Made by a program: the position numbers and the translations under genes. Source: Zoroaster sp. YZ-2022 (Eukaryota > Echinodermata > Asteroidea > Forcipulatida > Zoroasteridae). Taken from it: a stretch of DNA of 64,000 bases. The DNA lies in contig CM055816.1 in assembly GCA_029582265.1 (NCBI GenBank), positions 2,508,992-2,572,991 of the forward strand, given 5' to 3'. A model generated the notes under the pieces. It saw nothing but the letters and a program-made list of their open reading frames with translations, was not told where the DNA came from and did not search any database. Positions 21,361-33,035 of the stretch are shown one piece after another (the stretch's first letter is position 1; every line of letters starts with the position of its first letter).

Positions 21361-24270
21361 CTATTCAACAATATCAGGAAATGCACTGTACTCATGTTCA
21401 TTCAAGATAAGGTCAGATGGAATTTTCTTTTGTGGTGGTTGAGACATGAAATCAGCACGGAAGGGTCTTTTCTGAGGCAGGGCTCTCTTTCGTTGTTTTT
21501 CCTGCTTATAGGTTGGATGTGATGGAAACACTGTCTGAACTGCTTGCTCAAGTAGCTTATGATGGCTCCCTTTGTGGTCATCCATCTCTTGGATAAATTC
21601 CTACATGAGTAATAAACACATGAAATATTTGTCCGTTATTATACACACCAAGTTATCAAAATCTATGGCTAAATTTCATTTTCTGCCATACTGGTAAGGC
21701 TAAGTGTGAGGTGAGAGATGGAACAAATTTGTACAGCCCCTTGAATACACTATTGGTCCATGCTGAATGGGTGTTAAGTTGATGATAGGAAACATCACTT
21801 GAAATATTTCTACCTGATGTATTTATATTGTTTTTTGAGAAATTAGTAAAAACAAATGATCAAATCTACAAAAATTAATTCACGTCTCAACGAAGTATAC
21901 ATTTCACAAACAGAATTAATAAAACAATTACTGATGTAAACATACTTTACCATTTTCTCATGTATTGCAATAAAATGAGTTAACTAAAACTTTCACAGGT
22001 TGGAACACTCCTTCCTTCATGTTCACTGTGAGCTCCCAAAATTGGCAAGTTCAGGTTACCTCTCCCATTTGTTTCTTACCTGGCATAGAAGGTCTGTCTT
22101 GAACATTTTCAGCCACTGAAGTCCGTTCTAAATAAACAGAAGAAACAGACAATAATATGTAAGAGTAGCATGTAACTTCTCCTGAAAGTTAATGGAAAAG
22201 TAAATGTCAAGTTAGCTAGTGCAAAAGTACAGTGAAATGTACACTGTCAGTAAAGAATTGCTGTACTATTTAAGTAAAATACCACTCGCGTAACAATTAA
22301 TGCAAATATATTTTGTGAAATTTGACTAAAGCCAAGGGTCATTGCATACCAAAATATTTGGCGTAAGGTATGTAAACTGCCTAACAAACCTCACTTGTAA
22401 AAGTAAAGTTTTCATTTGGGATTACCATTTCTTGCATTGCAAATCGTCTGTTGTACCTTAAGAAATCTAATTGAACCATAGTTTATCAACGTTTTAATCC
22501 CTAAGCTTGCATGTGTGACCAGACACTTTTTGCACTGTCTTCATACATTATTCATGGTAAGTGATGTAAGGTGACACCCATGTGCCCTAGGGTTAGGGAC
22601 ACATGCCTCAGAGATACCTTCGGGTTTAGACCATGAGTATACATGCTAGTGCAGTAGTGGCTGAGTTAAGGCTCTAAGAGAATAAGGATTTAAAGTTAGT
22701 GTATTTCAGAGAATCTTGTTCTTTTCTTGCTGTGCTTTAATAAAACTGTAGACATTGCATTTTTCATTCTTAAAGTTTTGGGTTTCATATAGTATACTAT
22801 TAATTTGTAGATCTAGTGTATTCTGCTTGAATGAAAAATACCAACGCACTTGTAATGTAAGCCAAGAACAGTCTGTCATTGCATGTGTATTACTAGACAA
22901 TCTGAATTCCTCAGAATACTTGGTTTGTCAGGTATTTTACAAATCATATCCCAAATATATGGCATGAAGCATGACTTTAGTGTCACCCTTAAAGATTGGC
23001 ACCATAACAATAGTTGACGTACAAAACAATCAATTTGAACCATTTCTAATCCTAGTCTGAGAACTTGGACTCACAAACTGGCATGAGCCAGTATAGAGTC
23101 CAAGGTCATACTGTACTAAAAAGTGTAAAAAGTAAATGGAAAATGCCTCGCCTCAAAAGTCCCAGGAAAGGACCAGTGAACACTGACGCTGGTTCCTAGC
23201 AGCATGTAAGGAATGAACACCGTAGAAGATAATAATAGTAATACTATCCTTGTGTCCCTACCATTGCCAAAAAATTGAAAAATTAGGCCATAAATGGCTA
23301 AGAAATGATAGAGAAGTGGCAGTCAATCATCAATGTGTGCCATTTCTGAACTGTTGCTCTACCATTTTTTGCCTAATTTCTCACTTTTTGCAAGGGTTAG
23401 TATAATCCTTACTTGCTAATAGTACTACTAGGAACCAGTTTCAAAAACCGGCTTGAGCCAGTGTAGAGTCCAAGCCAATACTGTACACAAAATTATCTAT
23501 TACTATTAGTACATAGCAAATGTCTCGCTCCAAAAGTCCCAGAAAATGACCAGTTGTAACATTGAAGCTGGTTCCTAGAAGCAAGTACGGATCATAGAAG
23601 GTAATAATTATAATATCCTTGTGTTCCGACACGTGCAAAAAGTGAAAAAGTAGGCCTAGGTCCCAAATGGTGGAGCAATAGTGAAGAAATAGAACACATT
23701 TACAATGCAATTTCTACATCACTGCTCCGCCATTTTGCATGTTTTGGGCCAAGATTTTCACTTTTTGTGCGGGTAAGAATACTAGGATAATATTATTAGG
23801 CCTATCAATTTCTATGATCCTTATAGGCCTACTTGCTCACAGGACACAGAAAAAAAACAGCTTCAAGTGGTCATTTTCTGTGACTTTTGAAGGCATTTGT
23901 GACTGATACTTAATCCTACTTACTAGACAATTTTTGGTACAGTATTGACTTGGACTTCACTGGCTCATGCCAGTTTTTGAGTCCCGGTTGCTCAGATTAA
24001 CTTAATAGACACTTTTTGTACAGTACGACCTTGCTCATGCCCGGTTCTGAGCCCGGGCGTTAGTACTTGGACTAGTCACTAACGAATTGTAGGCCTATAG
24101 GCCTAGCCTAACGTTACTACTATTGCTGGTAGGCTAGTGTAAAGTAAATCGTGATGATGTAGATACATGTACATTGAAAACACCTGTTTAAATTACCCAC
24201 CTTTTCCACAGTTCGAGCAAAAAATGGCGGCATTGCTCAATTCGTGTCCACAGTTGCTGCAAAAAAACAT
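21361..24270 (-). CDS. Zinc-ribbon protein gene of the nested element, three exons seen
   Basis: Exon 1 (24270-24201) starts MFFCSNCGHELSNAAIFCSN and holds two CxxC pairs 15 residues apart, a compact zinc ribbon; its donor is gtgggt. A probable middle exon (22127-22080) is flanked by tttatttag and gtaagaaa and keeps phase 1. The last exon (21600-21361) follows the acceptor tactcatgtag and encodes about 79 residues, basic and rich in Gln, Pro and Lys, ending FPDIVE then stop. The phases of exons 2 and 3 do not join directly (1 against 0), so at least one exon is missed or one border is wrong. It may be a DNA-binding accessory protein of the element. I know of no match. Confidence 0.45.
23070..23990. 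repeat. Three-copy internal repeat of about 150 bp
   Basis: Copies at about 23070-23212 and 23432-23590 in direct order and about 23830-23990 inverted share 'tgagccagt.tagagtccaag', 'ctc.aaaagtccca.gaaa', and 'gctggttccta'. The inverted third copy could fold back on the second. It lies in the first intron of the zinc-ribbon gene. Confidence 0.7.
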
Positions 24271-24435
24271 GCTTTCGCACCGAAGAGTTTCAAAATGTCC
24301 GTCAAGCTGGAATGCCCGCGGTGCGGTACTGTACGGTACGCGTATCGGCGGACGTGTATACATGTAAATGTGTACATGTATGTATGATTATGTACTGTAC
24401 ATGTAGGCCTTGTGAACCATATATAGACTGGCTCC

Positions 24436-24715
24436 CAGTCATTTGCTTTTGCCGTGGGGAATTTGCTTTTGCCGTGGGGAATTTGCTTTTGCCGTGGGGA
24501 ATTTGCTTTTGCCGTGACGCTTTTGCTTTTGCCGTGAGGAATTTGCTTTTGCCGTGGGGAATTTACTTTTGCCGTGGGGAATTTGCTTTTGCCGTGAGGA
24601 ATTTGCTTTTGCCGTGGGGAATTTGCTTTTGCCGTGGGGAATGTGCTTTTGCCGTGGGGAATTTGCTTTTGCCGTGAAGCTTTTGCTTTTGCCGTGACAG
24701 TTGTGGGCCACCGTA
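24436..24715 (-). repeat. Right terminal repeat of the nested element with 20-bp tandem units
   Basis: About fourteen units of 20 bp, reading 'atttgcttttgccgtgggga' on this strand, then cagttgtgggccaccgta at the end. The array is longer and more uniform than the left one, so copy number has changed since insertion. Confidence 0.9.
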
Positions 24716-24899
24716 GTTTTATCATCAAAACTGCTAAATGTTTTTTAGTGACTTTTCTCGTGAAAAGATGATGACCCTCGTTTCTAATAAATTTCATGTC
24801 GTGATGAAACGTTTTATTTTCAAATAAACTTCTTTTATAGTCTTCGTGTCTAATTTCATCTTTTAAAACTTGTTTTTTAATACCTTTGCCAACTTTTTG

Positions 24900-25400
24900 T
24901 TCTTCTATATTCATTAATTTCTCGAGTCGTTTAATGTTTTGTTTCTCTACTTTTTCGAGGTTTCCATCGTCTACTTTTTCGATTCGCTCAGCGTTTTGTT
25001 TCTTTACTTTCAAGAATCGTTCACTTTCTCGTTTCTTTACTTTCTCGAGTCGTTCAATGTTTTGTTTCTTTACTTTATCGAATCGTTCAACGTTTTGTTT
25101 CTCTACTTTTTTTAATCGTTGTTCGTTTTGTTTTTTATTTTCTCGAATCGTTTAGCGGTAGCAACCACCGGTGCGTTTTTATTTGCTCCAGCTCTGCTGG
25201 AGCTTGTGTATGCTGCTTTCTCGAGTCGTTCAATGTTTTGTTTCTCTGCTTTTTCGAGTCGATCAATGTTTTCACCGTCTACTTTATCAAGTCGTTCAAT
25301 GTTTTGTTTCTCTACTTTTTCGAGTCGATCAATGTTTTCATCGTCTACTTTATCGAGTCGTTCAATGTTTTGTTTCTCTACTTTTTCGATTCGTTTAGTT
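24900..25400 (-). repeat. 33-bp coding minisatellite within the polymerase gene
   Basis: Tandem units of about 33 bp encode variants of an 11-residue period such as EKVEKQNIERL, EKVDDENIDRL and DKVDGENIDRL. They sit between motif C with its downstream 'GLRAKMYSI' and the conserved 'KGIKKQVLKDEIRHEDYK', where related polymerases normally have only a short link. A 60-bp non-repeat segment (about 25155-25215, Ser/Ala-rich) interrupts the array, and frames change within it. The encoded peptide would be a charged helix or coiled coil. Confidence 0.8.
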
Positions 25401-27857
25401 TTGTTATTCGGTAGTTTTATCGAATACATTTTTGCTCTTAGTCCTACAAATTCTAAAATAGGTACGCCAGCTGTCTCATCTTTAAATTTACCCGGTTCTT
25501 TTTTATTTTCTTCAGAATATAAAAAATGATCTTTATCAAAATTACTAAGGTCGTAATCATCTTTGTGTTTTTCCATGTCTTTATAAACGTCATCCGTTTT
25601 AATCGCGACTTTTAAACTGTCTGTATCCGTGTAAAGAAGTGATATATTGTCATTGTATATCTTTTTTAAAGAATAACATTTCTTGTGCAAGGCAAGTTTA
25701 GCTAATTCTAAAATAACGAAACCGATAGCTATCGGTTTGTCGAGCAAAATTTTACGTTTATTCATGTGAATTGCAACTAAATCATTATTAAAAGTTTTGT
25801 AGCCTTTATAATTAAACTGCCCAAACATTCTAAGTGCACGTTTCTCATCAATTTCGTTGTCTAATCTCACGAGTGATACATTTTCTCGATTTCTTACATT
25901 TTCCATCGTTTTTCCAAAACATTAATTAATCATCAGTTTGAAAAAATCTTTCTCAAAATCTGACGTTGCATTTTTTCGTGAATTCGTATTTAAATCAATA
26001 TAGGGTTTAATTAAGCCAAGGTTTTTGTTTAAATTTATAAGCACGATGAATTTTAGTCCATTTTACACCGAGTTCTAAATAGTATTGTAAATTTTGATAA
26101 TAACAAAGATGTTTTGTTATTTTGTTTAAATTTACAACTAATTTTTTCTCTTTTGAAAGTTTATCCTCACCCAATAACTCGAGTTGATGCGGCGACAACC
26201 ATTTTTTTTTTTTATGGTTGTCGACACTACCACCGGTGGAAAATCTTTAAAAAAAATCATGTAATTCTTCAGGATATTCTAAATCTACTTCAAAATTTTA
26301 TCCAACTGACGATGTTAAAGATATGTTTAATATATCGAGCGAATCAATTTCTTGTCTGCTTAACCATTCATAATTCCCATATGGAAGATGTTTTCTCATC
26401 TTTTCACCGTAGTGATTATTTCCATCGAAACTTAGTATAAAAATCGATGGTTTTGACGGTCTGTAATTATAAGAATATTTATTGTTTGCTTCTTGATATC
26501 TCTTACCTACCATTGCTAAACCACCTCTAATACCTCCTTCTGTCATTAAAAACATGTTGATATCGGTCATCAATCCTATACATGCGTTTGTATATTTCAA
26601 CGCTGCATCCCAAGTTAAGCTAGGACTCGTAATATAATCAGCGGGATCTAATCCGTACTGTTGCATGCTAGTTTTACGAAAATGTTCAAATACGTCAGTC
26701 AATAAACACACATCAGAACGTACGTACAAATCGTGATAATCTTGCATTGTTTTACAGTCAAATATTTCCCAAACCTGTTTTCCGCACATATATTCTTTTT
26801 CTGTAATGTGTGAGTTGTTTAAACTACTAAAAAAATTCTTTTGAAGGAAGACTAGTTTCTTTAAACCTTTTGAAACTAGCCATGTATTCGTACGGATAAA
26901 CATCTTTCTTTAAAAGTAACTTTAATTTTTGGCGGTTAGGTTCGTGTAATTTACTTATGTGAAATGAATTTACGCATACTGATTCAGCGAGTTTATCGAG
27001 CGATGAAGGTAAACATTGAAAAGAGTCTACAAATTTTAGTTGATCGATTGCAAACATAATGTACTTTTCCATGCTTTTTGCAATACAGTATAACATTCCT
27101 TTCGTACAACTCACTCCTTGCATGATAAGATGAGTATCATAATTTTTTGAATTACGTATCAGCACTGGAATATTTGGTTTTTCTTTTTGAGTTAATTTTA
27201 AATTACATCTACTATGCGCAAGACCTCTATATTTTCCAGTTATGTGACAATGATCTCTAACTTTAATATATCCATTCTTAAATTGATCTATTTTGTATTG
27301 TATACATTTTTCAAATTTTTCTTTCTTAAATTCTTCTATTACTTCGTTAAATTTTTCTTTCTTAAATTCACTTATTTTTTCTTTTATTTCCTCTTCGTCT
27401 TCTATTTTTTCTTCTAGAATTAATTTTAATTATTTTATTTGATCTTGTTGAAATTATTTTTTATATTTTTCACGAAATTCTTCTTTCTGATAATATAATT
27501 CATTTAAATATTCTTTTTTACAAGACCAACAAGCACATTTATAATATTTTTCATTAAACGTATGAAAATCTGATTGACCACAAATCCAACACTCACTCGC
27601 ATTTTTTAAATCTTCTACATCTTCTTTTGTCATAATCATATTTTTAACGTCTTTATACTTTGTTATACATTCACTTATCATTTTATTGATATTCACTACT
27701 TCTACATTGATCAGTCTATCTAATATGTGATCAACTGTATTTCTTCCAGTATATCCATATGATGATATTACTTTTCCATCATAGCGCACCACGTTGTAGT
27801 AATATGAGCAAGCGATATGTTCATCTAATGATATAATACATTCAAAGTCTGCATATA

Positions 27858-28456
27858 CAGGGTGTCCCCATAAAAAGTATACCGAAATAAAAATTACTGT
27901 AATGGCAAAACTACTTTATATATGGGAAAGAGAAATATATCTCTAGAAAGGGCAGAATGTCCTCTTTGCAATGGTATACAGCTTGTGATGTTATTGACAC
28001 AGATGAGTGAACAAACTAGCCAGATGTTAAGGGTACTGAAAGCAGGACTGTGACAAGTTTGCATATTTGAATAACATAGCTCAACCATGCAAGTGTGCAG
28101 AATACCAAATGCCTTTGCTTTTTCAACACATTCTTGAAAACAAGGAATGTACCTAAAACAATGTAATCTGCTTTGTTTTCGCTACTTACCTCAAAAGTTT
28201 AATGTGCAGGTTTTTTAAAATGTTTTTTGGACCTTTGTTATTCAAATATGCAAACTTGTCACAGTCCTGCTTTCAGTACCCTTAACATCTGTCAAATTTG
28301 TTCACTCATCTGTGTCAATAACATCACAAGCTGTATACCATTGCAAAGAGGACATTCTGCCCTTTCTAGAGATATATTTCTCTTTCCCATATATATAAAG
28401 TAGTTTTGCCATTACAGTAATTTTTATCTCGGTATACTTTTTATGGGGACACCCTG
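27858..28456. mobile_element. 599-bp foldback MITE of mariner type
   Basis: Ends are CAGGGTGTCCCCATAAAAAG and its reverse complement, with inverted arms of about 220 bp and a short unique centre near 28090-28210. The flanks are tata on both sides (27854-27857 and 28457-28460), which fits the TA target of Tc1/mariner elements. The CAGGGTGTCCC end is common among mariner-type elements. There is no transposase. It interrupts the Polinton polymerase between the codons leading into the exonuclease I motif and that motif. Confidence 0.88.
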
Positions 28457-29860
28457 TATAACAAAGGGAACTTTTATCATTTTACCATAATTTTTTAATT
28501 TCATGACGTCATTAACTCCTTTTATCGGCAGTATCGTCTTACACGGTGCACACTCTGAATCATAACAATACTTTTTATGATCTTCTAACAAGTCTTTTCT
28601 CGTAAAACCATGAAAACATTTAAAACAATAATAGGTTTCGTTACACCTTTTTGTTTGATGTGAAAGTAATCGACTTATATTCTTAATAAATACGTAGTGA
28701 GATATAGTTTCATCCTTGTTATCATCAACATATTTACGAATCAATAATACATTTATATGCGGTACATCTTCTTTATTTTCCTCTTGATTAATTCGTAAAG
28801 GAAAAATCGAATCTTTTTTATCATAGTCAAAACTTAAAATGTTTATCATTATTTTTGTTTGAGCTTCTACTTTTTTTTATTTGTTTCAAATCAAACGGAA
28901 AATTAATACCATCAAAATTTAATCCATCTTCAAAATTGTAATAGGTAGACAGTCTGTTTGGATTTTTTAGTATTGTTTTATTTTCTAACACTTCGTTTTC
29001 TTTTTCTATCTTCTTAAAATATAATCCACAACGTAATGAATGTCGTATGCACTTTTCATCGGTGTTTTTGATGTTGATACATGCTTCTTTATCTTTTATC
29101 CATTTTTGTAGTTCAATATATCTACTTCCTCTAAAATGTACTGTTTTAGAAATATAATAATATAATTTTTCAATACGATCTAACACATAACCATAAGTTT
29201 CATAATCATCTTCTAGTTGTTTTTTTATTCGATCAAAAGATCGTGATAAACCAGTTTCAATCTCGTTATCATTGTTCAATTCATAAGCTTTATGAGTAGG
29301 ATGAAATATTTTTTCTGGATTCAATGTATCTACGGATACGTTCTCTTTTTTTAATAATATTTGTAATTGTATCCGAAACCTTATTCCTCTAAAATCACGT
29401 CTATCAAAAATCTATTTTTTTATAATCTTTGGTTTTACGTCTGCTAAAAATATATTTACATCTGCTTCTTTGCTATGATTATGCGGTACTGTGATACTTC
29501 GTGTACGAAGAATTGCACTATCTTTTACTTGTTTATCAAATTTTATCTCTTCTTCCTTACCGCGAAACTTGTTTATAGCATTCTTGTAGTCTCTTTTTTT
29601 AATCGTCCTCTTCTCCCGCTCAATATTTTCTTTCGCTATAAACTGTCTTAATTCTCTTAAATTTAATTTTGATAATGGTTTATCTTCCTTAAATGTTTTC
29701 TGAAATCTTTTTACTGCATTATACCATGAACGTTTATTTATTCTATTCTTTGCACTCACTTGTAATAAACGATAAAAATATGTACCTTTATTTTCACCAT
29801 AATTTTGTTAATTCTGATAACCTCCATTTCGATAAATATTTTTCTCAAGGCATAAACCGC

Positions 29861-30066
29861 TATTTATCTAAACAACAACACAATCTTAAATCGTTTTTTG
29901 CAATTTTTTTTTTGAAAAACCAATATCTTTTTTTTGGCTTGTAAATGTCATTCACCTTTGACCCTAGCTATAACCAAAAAAAAATTCTCCTATCAATACA
30001 CAACAAATTTATTTTAAAACACATTTTTTTAATAATGTGTGCTCGGATCAGTAATATATATCGTTT
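29861..30066 (-). repeat. Polinton right terminal inverted repeat
   Basis: Reverse complement of the left repeat: 'tgtgtgctcggatcagtaat' and 'tcctatcaatacacaacaaa' match their left counterparts. It ends tcgttt at 30066 and is followed by ctttg, the presumed target duplication. Confidence 0.9.
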
Positions 30067-31308
30067 CTTTGCGTGTTTTTTAAATTTGTTTAAATTATTT
30101 TGATTAGATAATTGCATACGATCGTTTTTGAAATGTTGGGGTTGGGGACGTAAAATACCAAATCTGACCCTAGTAGCCCCAACTTTGTGTAAACTATTTA
30201 TCTGAAATTGGCAATTATAGACTGTGTTGTATATCCAGATGCAGACCCATATTGTATTTACCTATTTTAGGGGCGATATCGATACATTAAATCATCGATA
30301 TTTTCACTTCCGCAAACATTCCCTCGCCCATAACATGATTTCTATGTCTCGGGAATCAGATAGCAATTATTACAGATCTTTGTATTAACAAATATTAATC
30401 TGAATATGCCTAAAATGGAGAATTAAAATGATTATAGAAACAAGTTCTTTTTTCTGCTCAAATCCCTTTTATACACACAATAGGATGACACATATATATG
30501 CAAACCACTGTCATTCCCAGTTTGTGGGTTATTTTGTCTTTAATGTATTTAATGTATTTCAAAGTCACGCCAACACATCAGACCCTCTCCCCGCTCCTTT
30601 TCTCACCCATCTCCACTCCTCCACACCCTCCCATACCCGCTCAATTCTCTTCTGTCTATTTCTTTACAGACCTTATTTATTGAGTAAGGTTGTTTTCAAG
30701 TTTTTGTTAGCACACTATTAAACTAAAATGTTGAATCAACCATATAAGAGTTCGGTCAGTGACAACACTTAATGCAGTTAAATTTAACTCAAAGAAAGTG
30801 ATTAAATACGGTGCGGGGAGTCAAGTTGAGTCTAACTTTAATGTTAATTCAATGCGTTTAGTAGGAGATAAACTGTTGGTTCAAAACCAGTTTAAAAATG
30901 TTAAACATTTTCTGGGTAGTAGTAGGGGGATATCGATGAGGTCATCCAAAAAAATGGATGAGGTCATGGATGAGGTCATGGATGAGGTCATGAGGTCATG
31001 GATCATGGATGGATGATGGATGAGTTGATAATGGATGAGTTGATGATGGATGAAATGTATATTTTTATTTAAAAAAATTGCTACAAAAAACTTATCAAAT
31101 TTGAGACGAAAAAAAGATATGTATATTTGAAGAACAAAAAACGTGAAAAAAAGAATTAAGATTATGTGTTTGAATAGATAAATGACGACATCTAACAAAA
31201 GATTGAGAGAATTTAAAAATTGTAATGAGGCGTTAGAAAAGATTATCGAAAGTTAACTTTAGAATTGGGGCGGTTGAGTAAATGGGGCGGTTGTGTACAT
31301 TTTTTTTT
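30067..31308. other. Between two Polinton-derived segments; GATGAGGTC microsatellite
   Basis: No gene is firmly supported. 30950-31060 is a small array of 'atggatgaggtc' and 'gatggatgagttg' units. At about 31065-31185 the phrases 'agaattaagattatgtgttt' and 'gataaatga' resemble the inner end of the Polinton terminal repeat just before its first gene, so this may be the eroded end of the second Polinton whose polymerase fragment follows. A short frame at 30759-30960 could be a remnant gene, unrecognised. Confidence 0.4.
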
Positions 31309-33034
31309 TCATATGAAATCGCTGTCTTCAACAATCTTAAAACTATCAAAAGTCGGTTTTGCCGATGCTGTAAGTAAGCGTTGTTCGTCTTTTTCATCGT
31401 TTAATCTCATGAGATATATATGAACGTAATTTCGTACATTTTCCATCGATTTCCCAAAAACTGAATTATTCATCAGTTTGAAAAAATCTTTTACAAAATC
31501 AGACATTGCATTTTTTCGTAAATTCGTGTTTAAATCGAGGTTAGATTTCATCCACGGCGCCTGATCAAAACTTATAACGCGATGAATTTTAGTTAGTTTC
31601 ATACCGAGTTGCAAGTACAATTGTAAATTCCGATAATGAAGCACGTATTTTGTTTTGTCATTTAAATTGGGAACTAATTTTTTCACTTTTGGTGCGCGCG
31701 AGTCGTTCAATAGCTTTTGCTGAGTATCCGACATCCATTCCAAAAGAAATCTATCGACTCTGGTGCGAGTGAAAATGCATTGTGAGAATCGTGTAATTCT
31801 TTAGGATATTTTAAATCGACTTCTAAAAAGTAACCTGTGGGTGATTCTGGTGAGATTGATTCTATATCGAGACAATTAATTTCTTCTTGGCTTAACTATT
31901 TAAAATTTCCAGTCGGAATGTATTGACTCATCGCCCAACCGTATAAATTATTCGCGTCTAAATAAATTATGTATGTCGTAGGTTTTGATGGATCGTAATC
32001 GAGACAATAAGGATTGTTTGCTTTGGCGTATCTCTTACTGATCATCGATACGCCTCCTCTCTTACCTTTTTCTATCATTAACACCATGTCGTAATCGGTC
32101 AACAATTTTAAACTGACGTTCGAATATTTTAACAAAGCGTCCCAAGCCAAGCCAGGACTCGTGTAATAATGAAGCGGATCCAATCCGTACTCTTTCATGC
32201 AAGTAGTACGAAAATTTTCAACCACGTCCGCCAACAAACAAGCATCCGTACGCACGCACAAATCGTGATAATCTCCCATAGTTTTACATTTAAATATTCG
32301 CCAAACCTTCTTTGCGTGCTCGTATTCTTCATCCGTAATGTGCTTGTTGTTTAAACTACTAAAAAAAAATCATTTTTACAAGGAAGACTCGTTTCATCAA
32401 ACCGTTCAAAACTATACTCGTATGAATAAATACCTTTCTTTAAAAGTAGCTTTAATTTTTCTATATTTGATTCGTGTAATTTAGTAATGTGAAAAGAATC
32501 TTTATCGAGTGTTTTAACGAGTTTATCGAGTGAAGCGGGTAAAAATTGAAGAGAGTCTACAAATCGCAATTGTCCGATCGAAAAAGATCTATAGTTTTCC
32601 ATGTTGTTTGGAATACAAGTTAATTTTCCTAATACTTGACTCACAACTTGCATAATAAAATGAGAATCGTATCCTCGTAAATTGTGGAACAAAATTGGAA
32701 TAACTGTTTTACCGGGTTCTAGTCTTAGTTTTAAATTACAAACACTATGCGCTGCCCCTCGATATTTTCCAGTCACGTGACAATGATCGCGTACTTTGTT
32801 GCGACCATTGTTGTGATCATTGTTAAAATATTCTTCGCAAATCCAACATTTTTTCGCTTTTCTATGATTTTTTTCATCTTCTATAGTCATGATTATTTTT
32901 TTTGCGTTTTCTTTTCTAAACAGATCGTTGATCTTTTTTCTTTCCTTAACCATCGCATCTAAAAAGTGTTTGCCGCATTCTCACCTCGATATGTGTTGGA
33001 TGATATTTCTTTACCATCGCATTGAATAACCGAG
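31309..33034 (-). pseudogene. Second Polinton DNA polymerase B fragment
   Basis: A distinct copy of the same polymerase type, truncated at both ends. From 33034 downwards it shows the 'CHVTGKYRGAAHSVCNLKLR' zinc-binding and exonuclease-linker region, 'NLRGYDSHFIMQ' (exonuclease II), 'DLCVRTDACLLADVVENFR', motif A as 'YLDANNLYGWAM' (about 31940) and motif B as 'FFKLMNNSVFGKSMENVR' (about 31470). It stops at 31309 before motif C. It needs frameshifts near 32370 and 31880-31740. At several positions where the first copy is damaged (motifs A and B) this one keeps the expected residues, so it decayed separately and comes from another insertion or a duplicated segment. Confidence 0.85.
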
Positions 33035-33035
33035 G

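Larger units (their letters stand above)
19677..24715. mobile_element. 5.0-kb TACGG-ended DNA transposon nested in the Polinton
   Basis: Ends are TACGGTGGCCCACAACTG and its reverse complement, flanked by gtttta on both sides (19671-19676 and 24716-24721), a perfect 6-bp target duplication. Each terminal repeat is built from tandem 20-bp units of the type cacggcaaaagcaaattccc: about nine on the left (19696-19866) and about fourteen on the right (24440-24700), inverted. The interior holds an intron-containing minus-strand gene with a zinc ribbon and a three-copy internal repeat. No transposase is recognisable, so it may be non-autonomous. It lies just past the polymerase 3' end and replaces its last few codons. 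Confidence 0.88.
24722..29759 (-). pseudogene. Protein-primed DNA polymerase B of the Polinton, broken
   Basis: The polymerase that would replicate the element. Reading on the minus strand from 29759: an N-terminal Lys-rich region, an in-frame stop at 29412-29414, a further N-terminal part, a frameshift near 28840, a Cys-rich region (28440-28650), then the exonuclease I motif, which is split by the insertion 27858-28456 (YADFE lies just after it). Decayed exonuclease sequence follows, then 'DLYVRSDVCLLTDVFEHFRK' (26700), motif A as 'FDGNNHYG' (about 26430), a stop in the motif B region (about 25925) and an intact motif C 'YTDTDSL' (about 25640). The thumb region holds a coding minisatellite. 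The last codons are displaced by the 5-kb nested element. Confidence 0.88.
16606..30066. mobile_element. Polinton/Maverick element, decayed and nested
   Basis: The element is bounded by inverted repeats of about 200 bp and by ctttg on both sides, a likely 5-bp target duplication (6 bp is usual for Polintons). Inside are a retroviral-type integrase on + and a protein-primed family B DNA polymerase on -, the two hallmark Polinton genes, plus four small genes. Removing the nested insertions 19677-24715 and 27858-28456 leaves about 7.8 kb. Family members usually run 15-20 kb, and I find no major or minor capsid protein, cysteine protease or FtsK-like ATPase. Every large gene carries frameshifts or stops, so the copy is dead. 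Confidence 0.88.

Noticed and set aside
24436..24715. CRISPR-like array of short repeats
   Set aside because: The units are contiguous without unique spacers, mirror-imaged at the other end of the element, and the DNA is eukaryotic.
30759..31016. 85-residue frame with VIKYGAGSQVESNFNV
   Set aside because: Composition is protein-like at first, but it runs into a microsatellite, and I recognise no domain.
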